From RGIG9041 sp045657265 (GTDB lineage: Bacteria > Bacillota > Clostridia > Oscillospirales > QAKW01): DNA of 64,000 bases. The translations under genes were made by a program, and so were the position numbers. This document shows positions 16,172 to 24,381 of the stretch, piece by piece. Numbering within the stretch: the first letter of the stretch is position 1; each line of letters begins with the position of its first letter. The stretch is from positions 1-64,000 of the forward strand of contig JAZOSU010000035.1 of NCBI GenBank assembly GCA_045657265.1. Reading direction: 5' to 3'. The notes under the pieces are model-generated. The model was given only the letters and a program-made list of their open reading frames with translations. It searched no databases and was not told the origin of the DNA.

Positions 16172-17216
16172 TATTATCACCTCCGAGATTAATTATTTCT
16201 CTGTATTTGTAGTTTTGCGGAAGTGTTTTAAATGCCGCAACGCTTACGCCTTTTTTTGTGATTTCACTGACTGTTTTATAAACGGTTTCAAGCTCTGTAT
16301 TGTCTGTATACAAGACGACGGTATCTGCATCGTATTTTTTGTCACTTGCAAAAAGTCTTTCAAGACTGTCAAGATAAACCGCAAACCCGATAGCTTTTTC
16401 GGTTTTACCCATTTTTTTCATAAGTCCGTCATACTGTCCGCCTGACAAAACACATTCGGGTACACCTTTTACGAAACCTTTGAACACAAGTCCGTTATAA
16501 TAACTCATATCTCCCGAAACCGAAAAATCAATGTTTATCATATCTGAAAATCCAGCATCGCAAAGGGCAGACGTGATTTTCTCAAGCTGATTTAAAGATT
16601 TATTATCACCCAGCAAATCTTTAAGCATAGGTATTACTGTCTCTGGGTTTCCGCTTACATTCATCAGCTTTGAAATAATATCGGTAACGTAAGTTTTGGG
16701 AAGCTCATGAGAGTTTTTGTTTGCAAGACAGCGGAGCATTTCTTTCTGAACGTCTTTTGAAAGTCCGCTTATGATTTCCATTATTATGCCAAGATGCGAT
16801 ATATCTAAAATCGCAGTATCAGATATACTTTCAAGGCTTTTTGCCGCAAGAATTATAACCTCAAAAAGATTATAATCGTCCACCTGCCCGATACACTCAA
16901 TTCCTGCCTGCATAATTTCTTTGAAAGAATGAGTTCCCTTGGAAACTCTGTATACATTCTCGTTATAGTATACCTTTGAAATGTCTGTGCCACGGTTGTT
17001 TTTGATTATTGAAAGAGTAACGTCAGGCTTTAATGCCATAAGCTTTCCGTTGGTATCGGTAAAGGTTATAACACCGTTTGATATAAGAGAATCGCGGTTT
17101 CTGACATAAAGGTCATATTCTTCAAACTTACTCATTTTATATCTTGAATAACCAAAACTCTCGTATAACGCTCTGAGATTAAACTGTATTTTTTCTTCGT
17201 TTCTTATAACGTTCAT
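16164..17216 (-). CDS. hisZ: ATP phosphoribosyltransferase regulatory subunit HisZ, 350 aa
   Basis: A histidyl-tRNA synthetase-like protein without the anticodon-binding domain. LMALKPDVTLSIIKN corresponds to the class II motif 2 region, and FSVSGDMSYYNGLVFKGFV followed by LSGGQYDGLMKKMG to the histidine-binding and motif 3 region. The residue range (about 1-310) and the hisG neighbour fit HisZ, not HisS. It forms a hetero-octamer with short HisG and senses histidine. Its ATG shares a base with the stop of the yerC-like gene. Confidence 0.95.
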   Translation of the reverse strand: MNVIRNEEKIQFNLRALYESFGYSRYKMSKFEEYDLYVRNRDSLISNGVITFTDTNGKLMALKPDVTLSIIKNNRGTDISKVYYNENVYRVSKGTHSFKEIMQAGIECIGQVDDYNLFEVIILAAKSLESISDTAILDISHLGIIMEIISGLSKDVQKEMLRCLANKNSHELPKTYVTDIISKLMNVSGNPETVIPMLKDLLGDNKSLNQLEKITSALCDAGFSDMINIDFSVSGDMSYYNGLVFKGFVKGVPECVLSGGQYDGLMKKMGKTEKAIGFAVYLDSLERLFASDKKYDADTVVLYTDNTELETVYKTVSEITKKGVSVAAFKTLPQNYKYREIINLGGDNNA

Positions 17217-17503
17217 TATTTATCCTCAAGATTTTCTATTACTTTTTTATATCCGCCGCTTCCGTAATTGAGACATTTGCTGACTCTGCTTATGGTTGCT
17301 GTACTGATATTGGTTTTTGCATATATTTCTTTATAGTTTTTGCCTTCGTGAAGCAGTCTTGCAACTTCCAGACGTTGAGCCATATCCTGTATTTCCTTTA
17401 TGGTACAGGCATCTTCAAAAAAGTCATAACACTCATCCACAGTTTTAAGCGTAAGAATTGCTTCAAACAGTTTATCTATAGATTCACAGCGAAATTTACT
17501 CAT
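17216..17503 (-). CDS. YerC/HisR-type TrpR-superfamily regulator, 95 aa
   Basis: A small all-helical protein of the YerC/YecD family, distantly related to TrpR. CTIKEIQDMAQRLEVARLL, then GKNYKEIYAKTNISTATISRVSKCLNYGSGGYK, where the last part is a helix-turn-helix and the usual family ending. Comparative work on Gram-positive bacteria places such proteins as histidine regulators (HisR). Here it is the first gene of the his operon, 34 bases below a strong promoter, which supports autoregulation of the operon in response to histidine. The effector and operator are inferred. Confidence 0.85.
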   Translation of the reverse strand: MSKFRCESIDKLFEAILTLKTVDECYDFFEDACTIKEIQDMAQRLEVARLLHEGKNYKEIYAKTNISTATISRVSKCLNYGSGGYKKVIENLEDK

Positions 17504-17536
17504 AGTTTTTCTCCGTTTTCATATTAATAGGAACAC

Positions 17537-17565
17537 ATTTTAACACTTTATCACGCTAAAGTCAA
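17537..17565 (-). promoter_or_regulatory. Promoter of the his operon
   Basis: On the minus strand TTGACT (17,565-17,560), a 17-bp spacer and TAAAAT (17,542-17,537). AACGGAGAAAAACT before the ATG is the ribosome binding site. No T-box or other leader structure fits in the short 5' region. Confidence 0.8.
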
Positions 17566-17585
17566 TAGTTATTTTTAAAAATATT

Positions 17586-17620
17586 AAACCCCGACTTACT
17601 AAAATAAAGTCGGGGTTTTA
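17586..17620 (-). terminator. Terminator of the PHP remnant
   Basis: AAACCCCGACTT pairs with AAGTCGGGGTTT. Read on the minus strand it ends the short transcript from 17,768-17,796 before the his promoter. Confidence 0.7.
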
Positions 17621-17625
17621 TCAGC

Positions 17626-17744
17626 ATTTACAAGCAATACGTGATCAGTTAAAAGCATTGCTTTATGCCCAAGCTCATATGTTTTTCAGGTGTATGCACT
17701 CCGTCTGAAAATGTAGAATGCATATGAGTATTTGCAAAATACAC
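17626..17744 (-). pseudogene. Remnant of a PHP-domain phosphoesterase gene
   Basis: A GTG at 17744 with AAAGGGAGGGG 5 bases upstream opens a 31-codon frame with THMHSTFSDGVHTPEK, the first metal-binding motif (HxH and SDG) of PHP phosphoesterases. It stops at 17649, but in another frame the second motif MLLTDH follows (about 17,641-17,658), so a frameshift and deletions have destroyed the gene; nothing of the remaining 200 or more residues is left. It has its own promoter and terminator. PHP proteins include histidinol phosphatases, but this N-terminus looks more like the general TrpH/YciV type. Confidence 0.7.
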
Positions 17745-17767
17745 AATAACCCCTCCCTTTTTCATTA

Positions 17768-17796
17768 ATTATAATTTTAATCATTATTTGAGTCAA
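17768..17796 (-). promoter_or_regulatory. Promoter of the PHP remnant
   Basis: Minus-strand TTGACT (17,796-17,791), 17-bp spacer and a perfect TATAAT (17,773-17,768). The gene it served is broken, but the promoter looks intact. Confidence 0.75.
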
Positions 17797-17802
17797 GGTA
17801 TC

Positions 17803-17831
17803 TTGCAATATATTATAATATTTGTTAAAAT
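17803..17831 (+). promoter_or_regulatory. Probable promoter of the tagA-thyX-tmk operon
   Basis: TTGCAA, a 17-bp spacer and TAAAAT, followed 20 bases later by AAGAGG before the ATG at 17864. Another TATAAT at 17,814-17,819 is possible but has a 20-bp spacer. Confidence 0.5.
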
Positions 17832-17863
17832 AAATTGATAAACTAATTAATAAGAGGTTTACT

Positions 17864-18601
17864 ATGAAAAAAGATATTTTAGGCGTTATGGTGGACAGCG
17901 TTACGATGGATGAGGCAGTTGCCCAGATTTCAGAGTATCTTGACACAAATGACGCGCATATTGTTGTAACTCCAAATGCGGAAATTATTAAAGTCTGCGC
18001 TGAAAACAAAGAGTTTTGCGATACAGTAAACAAAGCATCTTTTATAGCTCCTGACGGCGTAGGCGTTTTATATGCCGCAAAGGTTCTCGGTACTCCTATC
18101 AAAGAAAAGGTTGCAGGCTGCGACCTTGGATACAACCTTTTATTTGAAGCAGCCAAAAAAGGCAAAGGCGTATTCTTTTTCGGTTCAAAGCCCGGCGTTG
18201 CAGAAACTGCCGCCGAAAAACTCAAAGAGAAAGTTGCGAATCTTATCGTGTCAGGCACAAGAGACGGTTATTTCAAGCCTGAAGACACAGACGATATAAT
18301 AAAACAAATAAATGACAGCGGCGCTTCGATGCTGTGGGTATGTCTGGGCGCTCCCAAGCAGGAAAACTGGATGGCAGAAAACAAGGACAAGCTGAATGTC
18401 GGCGTTATGCTTGGTCTTGGCGGAAGTCTTGACGTTTATGCAGGCAACGTAAAACGCGCCCCTAAATTTATGATAAAAATGAAGCTTGAATGGCTCTACA
18501 GACTTATAAAAGAACCATGGCGTTTTAGCAGAATGATAAAAATACCCGGTGTGCTTGTAATTGCCCACCGTGAAGCAAAAAGGAGAAAGAAAAATGTCTG
18601 A
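17864..18601 (+). CDS. tagA: WecG/TagA/CpsF family glycosyltransferase, 245 aa
   Basis: Full-length GT26 protein. GVMVDSVTMDEAVAQI at the start, TPNAEIIKVC with the catalytic-region Thr/Asn, DGVGVLYAAKVLG with the conserved Asp, FFFGSKPGVAE for the nucleotide sugar, WVCLGAPKQENWM and VMLGLGGSLDVYAG, then a basic C-terminus (PEWLYRLIKEPWR-like) that docks on membranes. Members add ManNAc or a related sugar to a polyprenyl-linked sugar for teichoic acid or other wall polymers. In an SLH-bearing organism the polymer may be the secondary cell-wall polysaccharide. It is the first gene of a seven-gene operon and overlaps thyX by 8 bases. Confidence 0.9.
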   Translation: MKKDILGVMVDSVTMDEAVAQISEYLDTNDAHIVVTPNAEIIKVCAENKEFCDTVNKASFIAPDGVGVLYAAKVLGTPIKEKVAGCDLGYNLLFEAAKKGKGVFFFGSKPGVAETAAEKLKEKVANLIVSGTRDGYFKPEDTDDIIKQINDSGASMLWVCLGAPKQENWMAENKDKLNVGVMLGLGGSLDVYAGNVKRAPKFMIKMKLEWLYRLIKEPWRFSRMIKIPGVLVIAHREAKRRKKNV

Positions 18602-19337
18602 ACTTCGTGTAACACTTTTAACTCATACCCCCGAACCGCAGAAAATTATGGCGGCTGCTGCAAAGCTCTGCTATGCAAGAGCTGATATTGATACCGTTAT
18701 GGACGGTCTTACCCCTGAAAAAACCGATAATTTTATTGATATGCTTGCAGGACTCGGTCACGAAAGTCCTATGGAGCATATGACCTTTTCATTCGGTATA
18801 GAAAACGTTTCACGTTCACTTCTTGCGCAGATTACACGTCACCGTATGGCGTCTTTTTCTGTTCAGAGTCAGAGATACGTAGCAGAGCACGATTTTGAGT
18901 TTGTAACTCCCCCACAGATAGCAAACGATGCAAAAGCATCAGAGCTTTATCTTGAGACTATGAAAAACATAACCAAATCATACAATGCTCTTGCAGATTT
19001 ACTTAAAGAAAAAAACATAGCAGAGGGAATGGAAGCAAAAACTGCTGAGAAAAAAGCAATTGAAGATGCAAGATACGTTCTTCCCAATGCTTGTACCACA
19101 AAAATGATAGTTACAATGAACGCGCGTTCACTTCACAACTTTTTCAAACTCCGTTGTTGCAACCGCGCACAATGGGAAATCCGCGACCTTGCATGTCAGA
19201 TGCTTTCTTTGGTAAAAGAGGTTGCTCCCAACGTATTTAAAAATGCAGGTCCCGACTGTGTCAGAGGCGCATGTTCAGAGGGCAGAATGACCTGCGGAGA
19301 AGCCGCGGCTATGCGCAAAAAATTCAAGGGAGAATAA
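18594..19337 (+). CDS. thyX: FAD-dependent thymidylate synthase ThyX, 247 aa
   Basis: The ATG at 18594 follows AAAAGGAGAAAG; the longer upstream frame lies inside tagA. The diagnostic RHRxxSxxxxSxR motif is intact as RHRMASFSVQSQR near residues 80-92. MEHMTFSFGIENVSR and the C-terminal NARSLHNFFKLRCCNRAQWEIR also match. It methylates dUMP with methylenetetrahydrofolate using FAD. The C-terminal Cys-rich tail CVRGACSEGRMTCGEA is seen in clostridial ThyX. It pairs with tmk, the next gene, in dTTP supply. Confidence 0.96.
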   Translation: MSELRVTLLTHTPEPQKIMAAAAKLCYARADIDTVMDGLTPEKTDNFIDMLAGLGHESPMEHMTFSFGIENVSRSLLAQITRHRMASFSVQSQRYVAEHDFEFVTPPQIANDAKASELYLETMKNITKSYNALADLLKEKNIAEGMEAKTAEKKAIEDARYVLPNACTTKMIVTMNARSLHNFFKLRCCNRAQWEIRDLACQMLSLVKEVAPNVFKNAGPDCVRGACSEGRMTCGEAAAMRKKFKGE

Positions 19338-19342
19338 TTAAA

Positions 19343-20014
19343 ATGCCTTTAATAGTAATAGAAGGTCTTGACGGAAGCGGCAAAGCTACCAATGCAAATG
19401 CCCTTTATCAGAAACTTGAAAGTCTCGGAAAAAAAGTCAAAAAAATATCTTTTCCCGACTATGACAGTAATTCAAGCGCACTTGTAAAAATGTATCTTGC
19501 AGGTAAATTCGGCTCAAAACCCACTGACGTTAATGCTTATGCCGCATCAGCATTTTACGCTGTAGACAGATTTGCAAGTTTCAAAGCAAACTGGCAGAAA
19601 GAATACGAAAACGGTGACTGGATAATTGCAGACCGTTATACCACTTCAAATGCAGTTCATCAGGCGTCCAAGCTTTGCGGCAAGGAGCGTGACGATTATT
19701 TTGAGTGGCTTTACGATTTTGAATTTAACAAAATGGGTCTTCCAAAGCCCGATGCCGTTATTTATCTTGACGTTATTCCCGAAGTGTCTCAGAAGCTTAT
19801 GACAGGACGCTATGACGGTGACGAAAATAAAAAAGACATTCACGAAGCTGACACCGAATATCTTAAAAAAAGCAGAGAATCTGCTCTTTATGCGGCTCAG
19901 AAACTTGGCTGGAACGTAGTTACTCTTTGCAAGGATGGTCAGATGCTTTCAAAAGAAGATGCATTTGCAAAAGTATTTGATAAAATAAAGGAACTTTATG
20001 GAGATAAACTTTAA
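19343..20014 (+). CDS. tmk: Thymidylate kinase, 223 aa
   Basis: The ATG at 19343 lies just after thyX with AAGGGAG upstream. P-loop EGLDGSGKAT near residue 7: an Ala replaces the usual second Thr or Ser, a variant I recall from clostridial Tmk-like kinases. The ADRYTTSN motif near residue 97 is the DRY/H signature that binds dTMP, and LDVIPEVSQKLM is typical of the family. It phosphorylates dTMP to dTDP, directly downstream of ThyX in pathway and in DNA. Its end overlaps the DUF2156 gene by 17 bases. Confidence 0.88.
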   Translation: MPLIVIEGLDGSGKATNANALYQKLESLGKKVKKISFPDYDSNSSALVKMYLAGKFGSKPTDVNAYAASAFYAVDRFASFKANWQKEYENGDWIIADRYTTSNAVHQASKLCGKERDDYFEWLYDFEFNKMGLPKPDAVIYLDVIPEVSQKLMTGRYDGDENKKDIHEADTEYLKKSRESALYAAQKLGWNVVTLCKDGQMLSKEDAFAKVFDKIKELYGDKL

Positions 20015-20867
20015 AAACCCAACTTTTTCCGATAAACCTATAGTTGACAAACTGCTTTTTGAATCAGAAAAACGGTTTTGCGAGTATACTTTCGGTAATA
20101 TAATTTGTTGGGGCGCAAAATATGATATAAGCCTCGCAATTACCGAAAAGGGATTTATTACAGGTAGTCCCAAAAGAGCATATTTTAGTTTTCCTATAGG
20201 AGAGGACAAAGACGAAATAATCCGTGAACTTATAAATAAGTATCCCGAGTTTTCTCTCTCCTCGCTTTCTGAAAAAGAAGCGGAATATTTAAAAGATAAT
20301 TTTGATAATTTTGAAATCACACCCGCTCCTGCCCGTTTTGACTACATTTATCTATCTGAAAAACTGTCAACCTTATCAGGCAAAAAACTTGCATCAAAAC
20401 GCAACCACATAAACGCATTTTTATCAAGCGGAAAGTGGCACACTGAAATACTTGAAGCAAAACATATCCCTCTTCTTTATGAGTTCAACAAAGAGTGGTG
20501 TATGGGACTTTGCGATGAAAAAGATTCATCTCTTGCCGCTGAAATGTGCGCTGTAAATACAGGGCTTGAAAACTATCAAGCTCTCGGTTTTTGCGGTCTT
20601 GTTCTTTATAAAGACGGAAAAATCGCAGGATATAGCTACGGTGAGCCTATCAACAAAGATACTTTTTGCGTTCACGTTGAAAAAGCCGATATAAACATCC
20701 GCGGAGCATATCAGATGATAAACCGCGAGTTTGTACGCACCTATTGTCAGGACTATACCTACGTCAACCGTGAAGACGATGCAGGTGACGAGGGACTGAG
20801 AAAAGCAAAACTCAGCTACTACCCCACAAACGTTGGCAGTAAATGGAAGGCGGTATATAAAAAATGA
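19998..20867 (+). CDS. DUF2156 (phosphatidylglycerol lysyltransferase C-terminal-like) protein, 289 aa
   Basis: Two GNAT-like halves as in DUF2156: an N-terminal half with FCEYTFGNIICW, and a C-terminal half with SKRNHINAFLSS, EFNKEWCMG, a KDGKIAGYSYGEPIN strand-turn segment, HVEKADINIRGAYQMINREF and a final YVNREDDAGDEGLRKAKLSYYP. The last motif is highly conserved in the family. There are no membrane spans, so this is the soluble stand-alone form and not full-length MprF. The substrate is unknown; aminoacyl transfer is a family-level guess. Confidence 0.85.
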   Translation: MEINFKNPTFSDKPIVDKLLFESEKRFCEYTFGNIICWGAKYDISLAITEKGFITGSPKRAYFSFPIGEDKDEIIRELINKYPEFSLSSLSEKEAEYLKDNFDNFEITPAPARFDYIYLSEKLSTLSGKKLASKRNHINAFLSSGKWHTEILEAKHIPLLYEFNKEWCMGLCDEKDSSLAAEMCAVNTGLENYQALGFCGLVLYKDGKIAGYSYGEPINKDTFCVHVEKADINIRGAYQMINREFVRTYCQDYTYVNREDDAGDEGLRKAKLSYYPTNVGSKWKAVYKK

Positions 20868-21418
20868 AAAAAGTTTACGTATTTTTAGCAGAAGGCTTTG
20901 AAGAGGTTGAAGCTCTTACTCCTGTTGATATTTTAAGAAGAGCAGGAGCAGATGTTACAATGCTTTCTGTAACAGACTCTCTTACTGTCAAAGGCGCAAG
21001 AAACATAGGCGTTCTGGCAGACGGACTGCTTTGCAATACTGATATCTCAGATGCAGATATGATAATTCTGCCCGGCGGATATCCCGGATTTGAAAATCTT
21101 GCCAAAAGCAAAGAGGTTATGTCTGCAATAGATTTTATGAATAAAAACAAAAGATACATTGCATCTATCTGCGGTGCGCCTGCGGCAGTGCTTGGCAAAA
21201 ACGGATATCTCAAAGACAAAATTGCCGTTTGTTATCCCGATATGGAAGATGACCTTAACTGTAAAAGCGTATCTGCAGACGACGTTTGCATATCAGATAA
21301 TTTTATCACTTCAAAAAGCGCGGCAACTGCAATGAGCTTTTCTCTTGCACTTACAAAACTGCTTTTCGGACAAGAGAAATATGAAAATATAAAGAAGAGT
21401 ATAGTATACAATGACTAA
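20864..21418 (+). CDS. DJ-1/PfpI family protein, 184 aa
   Basis: A class I glutamine amidotransferase-like fold of the DJ-1 group. LAEGFEEVEALTPVDILRRAG carries the conserved Glu near residue 14, GADGLLC-like strand IGVLADGLL, ILPGGYPGFENL, and the nucleophile elbow SICGAPAAVLG with Cys near residue 104. Members are often called YajL/ThiJ and are linked to oxidative stress or glyoxal damage repair; the exact activity is debated. It overlaps its neighbours by 4 and 8 bases. Confidence 0.88.
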   Translation: MKKVYVFLAEGFEEVEALTPVDILRRAGADVTMLSVTDSLTVKGARNIGVLADGLLCNTDISDADMIILPGGYPGFENLAKSKEVMSAIDFMNKNKRYIASICGAPAAVLGKNGYLKDKIAVCYPDMEDDLNCKSVSADDVCISDNFITSKSAATAMSFSLALTKLLFGQEKYENIKKSIVYND

Positions 21419-22310
21419 AAAAAGCCAGAACACCATAGCAAAAAAAATATCACTTTTATTGCTTATAATTCTTTCAATGCTTTTCCTGATGGATGCTCTG
21501 TCGGGATATCTTTTAAAGAATATAACCAACCTGCACAAGATACTCATTTATTGTGTTATTTTTCTGATACCAATTTTTATATATATCAGAAAAAACAAAT
21601 ACAAAGCATCTGAAATCTGCAAACTTTCACACGTTAAACTGCGCTATCTCCCGTTTATAATCCTTTTCGGACTTTCGGTTTCAATAATAAGCGCGCTTAT
21701 AAACGCGGCAAGTTCTGCGGTTTTAAGTAATTTCTTCGATATAAGTATTCCTACGTCAACGGTTGTGTTTGCAAGTGAAAATCCCTTTGTAATAGGACTT
21801 ACTCACGTGTTTTTACCTGCTTTTTGCGAAGAACTTCTTATAAGAGGCGTTGCCCTTTCGGAGTACGAAAAATATGGAGTTTCAGTGTCGGTTCTTATAA
21901 CTGCCCTCATTTTTTCGTTGTTTCACGGCTCGGCAGTTACCTTCCTTTCGCTTTTTGTGGCAGGTGTATTTTATGCGGTGCTTACACATCTTTTCAAAAG
22001 TGTATGGCCCGCAATTTTATGCCACTGCATCAACAACGCTCTTTCGGTATACATCAGTTATCATTCTGACTACATAAAATATCTTGCTGACGATTTTATT
22101 TTTGCGGCAATTTTATGCGTGGTTATCTTTGTAATTCTTTATCTTACCCTGAGATTTACCGAAAATCTCATTGACGATTTAGGTGACAAAAAACGTCTTA
22201 AAACCAATACACGCAAACTGGTTTACGGCGAACCGCTTGCCTCCTTGTATATTTGGGTTTTCATTATACTCAGCGTAATATTTTCTATTAAAAATACGGG
22301 GCTAATATGA
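21411..22310 (+). CDS. CPBP-family intramembrane metalloprotease, 299 aa
   Basis: About eight hydrophobic spans. The CPBP (CAAX protease/bacteriocin-processing) motifs are intact: CEELLIRG (EExxxR) near residue 142, FSLFHGSA (FxxxH) near 170, and LCHCINNAL (HxxxN) near 203. In bacteria such proteins process or give immunity to peptides, or act in membrane stress. Its substrate is unknown. The gene overlaps the DJ-1 gene by 8 bases and the HAD gene by 4, so it is part of the same operon; nothing there suggests a bacteriocin. Confidence 0.87.
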   Translation: MTKKSQNTIAKKISLLLLIILSMLFLMDALSGYLLKNITNLHKILIYCVIFLIPIFIYIRKNKYKASEICKLSHVKLRYLPFIILFGLSVSIISALINAASSAVLSNFFDISIPTSTVVFASENPFVIGLTHVFLPAFCEELLIRGVALSEYEKYGVSVSVLITALIFSLFHGSAVTFLSLFVAGVFYAVLTHLFKSVWPAILCHCINNALSVYISYHSDYIKYLADDFIFAAILCVVIFVILYLTLRFTENLIDDLGDKKRLKTNTRKLVYGEPLASLYIWVFIILSVIFSIKNTGLI

Positions 22311-22978
22311 TTAAGAATATTTTATTTGATCTTGACGATACCATATTTGATTTCAAAAAATCAGAAGCTGTTGCCATTTCCAATACACTTTCAGAGCTGG
22401 GGGCTGTGCCTTCAGCTTTTATTATAAAAAGGTACAGCGAAATAAACGACAGTATGTGGAAACAGCTTGAAAAGGGTACACTTACAAGAGAGCAGATTCT
22501 CGTTATGAGATTTGCGGTTTTGTTTGAAGAATTCGGTATACAGGCAAACCCTGCCGAAACCCGAAAGATTTATGAAAAACATCTTTCAAGCGGTCACTTT
22601 TTTATAGACGGCGCTTTGGACGTTATTAAAAAGCTTTATAAAAAATATAATTTATATATTGTATCAAACGGTACCGCAACTGTTCAGAAAGGCAGACTTG
22701 AAAGTTCGGGAATTGAAAAATATTTTAAGAAAATATTTATTTCTCAGAACATAGGATATAATAAGCCTGACATTCGTTTTTTTAAAAAAGTTTTTGAGCA
22801 GATAGAAAATTTCAGATCTGATGAAATCATAATAGTAGGCGACAGTCTCACCTCCGACATACAAGGCGGAATCAACGCAGGTATAAAAACCGTATGGTAC
22901 TGTCCCAACGGCTCACCTGATACGTCACCGGCGGATTTTGTTATCAGAAATCTTGATGAAATTTTTAATATAGTTTGA
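22307..22978 (+). CDS. HAD hydrolase, YjjG-like (pyrimidine 5'-nucleotidase type), 223 aa
   Basis: HAD motif I is FDLDDTIFDF near residue 6, motif II is VSNGTATVQKGRLES near residue 118, motif III Lys is in NIGYNKPDIRFF, and motif IV is IIVGDSLTSDIQGG. The subclass I cap starts FKKSEAVAISNTL as in YjjG, which clears non-canonical pyrimidine nucleotides. That role fits with thyX and tmk in the same operon. Other HAD-IA substrates cannot be excluded. It ends the seven-gene operon. Confidence 0.8.
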   Translation: MIKNILFDLDDTIFDFKKSEAVAISNTLSELGAVPSAFIIKRYSEINDSMWKQLEKGTLTREQILVMRFAVLFEEFGIQANPAETRKIYEKHLSSGHFFIDGALDVIKKLYKKYNLYIVSNGTATVQKGRLESSGIEKYFKKIFISQNIGYNKPDIRFFKKVFEQIENFRSDEIIIVGDSLTSDIQGGINAGIKTVWYCPNGSPDTSPADFVIRNLDEIFNIV

Positions 22979-23047
22979 TTTTATTAATAATTTTGTAAAA
23001 TATATTGCATATAATTATTAGCATAAATTTATTATGAGGTAAAAGTA

Positions 23048-24271
23048 ATGGCTGAATACAACAATTACAATTCACATGGGTACGGATACGGTTATAACGG
23101 ATATAATCCTAACAGAAAACCCGAAAAAGAGAAAAAGACGTTAAAAGCATCGTCTGTTATCGCGATATGCGCAGTTCTTTCTCTCACAATGGGTATAATC
23201 GGCGGTTTTACAGGATATCTTATTTCATCGGTGGGAAAAGGAGAAGGTCTCATAGGTGGCACTACTGTTATATACAGGGACGTCACCGTAAAAGATAGTG
23301 AGGGCAAAGAAATTGAAAATCAGATGTCAGTTGGAGAAATTGCCCAGATGTCAAAAGACAGCGTTGTAGAAATTACAACAGAAGCGGTATCTACAGGCAG
23401 TTTTATGATGCAATACGTTGCTGAGGGTGCAGGAAGCGGAGTTATTTTGACAGAAGACGGTTACATAGTAACCAACCACCACGTTATTGACGGAGCAACG
23501 TCCATATCAGTCAGAACAACCGACGGCAAAAGTCACAAAGCAACACTTGTTGGAACAGACGAAAGAACTGACCTTGCAGTTATAAAAATTGATGCAAAAG
23601 ACCTTAAGAGCGCAGTTGTAGGTGATTTTAAAAACTGCAAACTCGGTGATACTGTAGTTGCCATAGGCAACCCATTAGGTCAGCTTGGCGGTACCGTTAC
23701 AGACGGTATCATAAGCGCTCTTGACCGTGAAATCACTATTGATAACAACATAATGACTCTTATTCAGACAAACACCGCAATTAATCCCGGTAACTCGGGA
23801 GGCGGTCTTTTCAACACAAGCGGCCAGCTTATAGGCATAGTTAATGCAAAATCTTCGGGAGAAGACGTAGAAGGTCTCGGCTTTGCAATTCCCATAGACC
23901 TTGCGCAAAACGTAATTAAAGACCTCATAGAACACGGCTACGTTACAGGAAGAGTTGATTCAGGCATAGAAGTCCTTGAAATTTCCGATTTCCAGAGCGC
24001 AATGTATTACAGAGTATCTGCAACAGGGCTTTATGTTTACAGCGTTGCAGAGGGCAGCAAAGCAGCAAACGCAGGATTCCGCTCAGGTGATCTTATCAAA
24101 TCCATTGACGGCGCAGATATTTCAACTGATGACGAGTACAATAAAATTATTGAAGAACACAAAATAGGTGACTCCCTTTCTGTAACAGTTATCAGAAAAA
24201 ATCAAGAGATTACATTAAACCTTGAACTTGTTGAATATAAACCCACAAGCTCAAATCCATTGATATCTTAA
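23048..24271 (+). CDS. HtrA/DegP-like membrane-anchored serine protease with PDZ domain, 407 aa
   Basis: A short cytoplasmic Tyr/Asn/Gly-rich N-terminus (about 1-35), one membrane span at about 37-58, then a trypsin-like domain. The catalytic triad is visible: His in VTNHHVID (about 140), Asp in RTDLAVIK (about 170) and Ser in NPGNSGGGLF (about 248). A PDZ domain covers about 305-395 (LYVYSVAEGSKAANAGFRSGD). It degrades or refolds damaged exported proteins outside the membrane, which fits a genome that secretes very large proteins. It has its own ribosome binding site and is followed by a terminator. Confidence 0.93.
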   Translation: MAEYNNYNSHGYGYGYNGYNPNRKPEKEKKTLKASSVIAICAVLSLTMGIIGGFTGYLISSVGKGEGLIGGTTVIYRDVTVKDSEGKEIENQMSVGEIAQMSKDSVVEITTEAVSTGSFMMQYVAEGAGSGVILTEDGYIVTNHHVIDGATSISVRTTDGKSHKATLVGTDERTDLAVIKIDAKDLKSAVVGDFKNCKLGDTVVAIGNPLGQLGGTVTDGIISALDREITIDNNIMTLIQTNTAINPGNSGGGLFNTSGQLIGIVNAKSSGEDVEGLGFAIPIDLAQNVIKDLIEHGYVTGRVDSGIEVLEISDFQSAMYYRVSATGLYVYSVAEGSKAANAGFRSGDLIKSIDGADISTDDEYNKIIEEHKIGDSLSVTVIRKNQEITLNLELVEYKPTSSNPLIS

Positions 24272-24289
24272 AAATTTATAAATCAAAAA

Positions 24290-24322
24290 ACAGGTTGAAA
24301 GCATTAGTTTCAACCTGTTGTT
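24290..24322 (+). terminator. Terminator of the htrA-like gene
   Basis: ACAGGTTGAAA / TTTCAACCTGT hairpin with a T-rich tail. Confidence 0.8.
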
Positions 24323-24340
24323 TATATGGTAATTTATATT

Positions 24341-24377
24341 AAAAAAGACGGAACTTCATTTGAAATTCCGTCTTTTT
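24341..24377. terminator. Bidirectional terminator between htrA and the first giant SLH gene
   Basis: AAAAAAGACGGAA / TTCCGTCTTTTT hairpin with A and T runs on both sides; on the minus strand it ends the SLH gene at 24,382. Confidence 0.8.
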
Positions 24378-24381
24378 ATTA

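Noticed and set aside
17504..17540. T-box or other amino-acid leader before the his operon
   Set aside because: The distance from the promoter to the first ATG is only about 30 bases, too short for such a structure.
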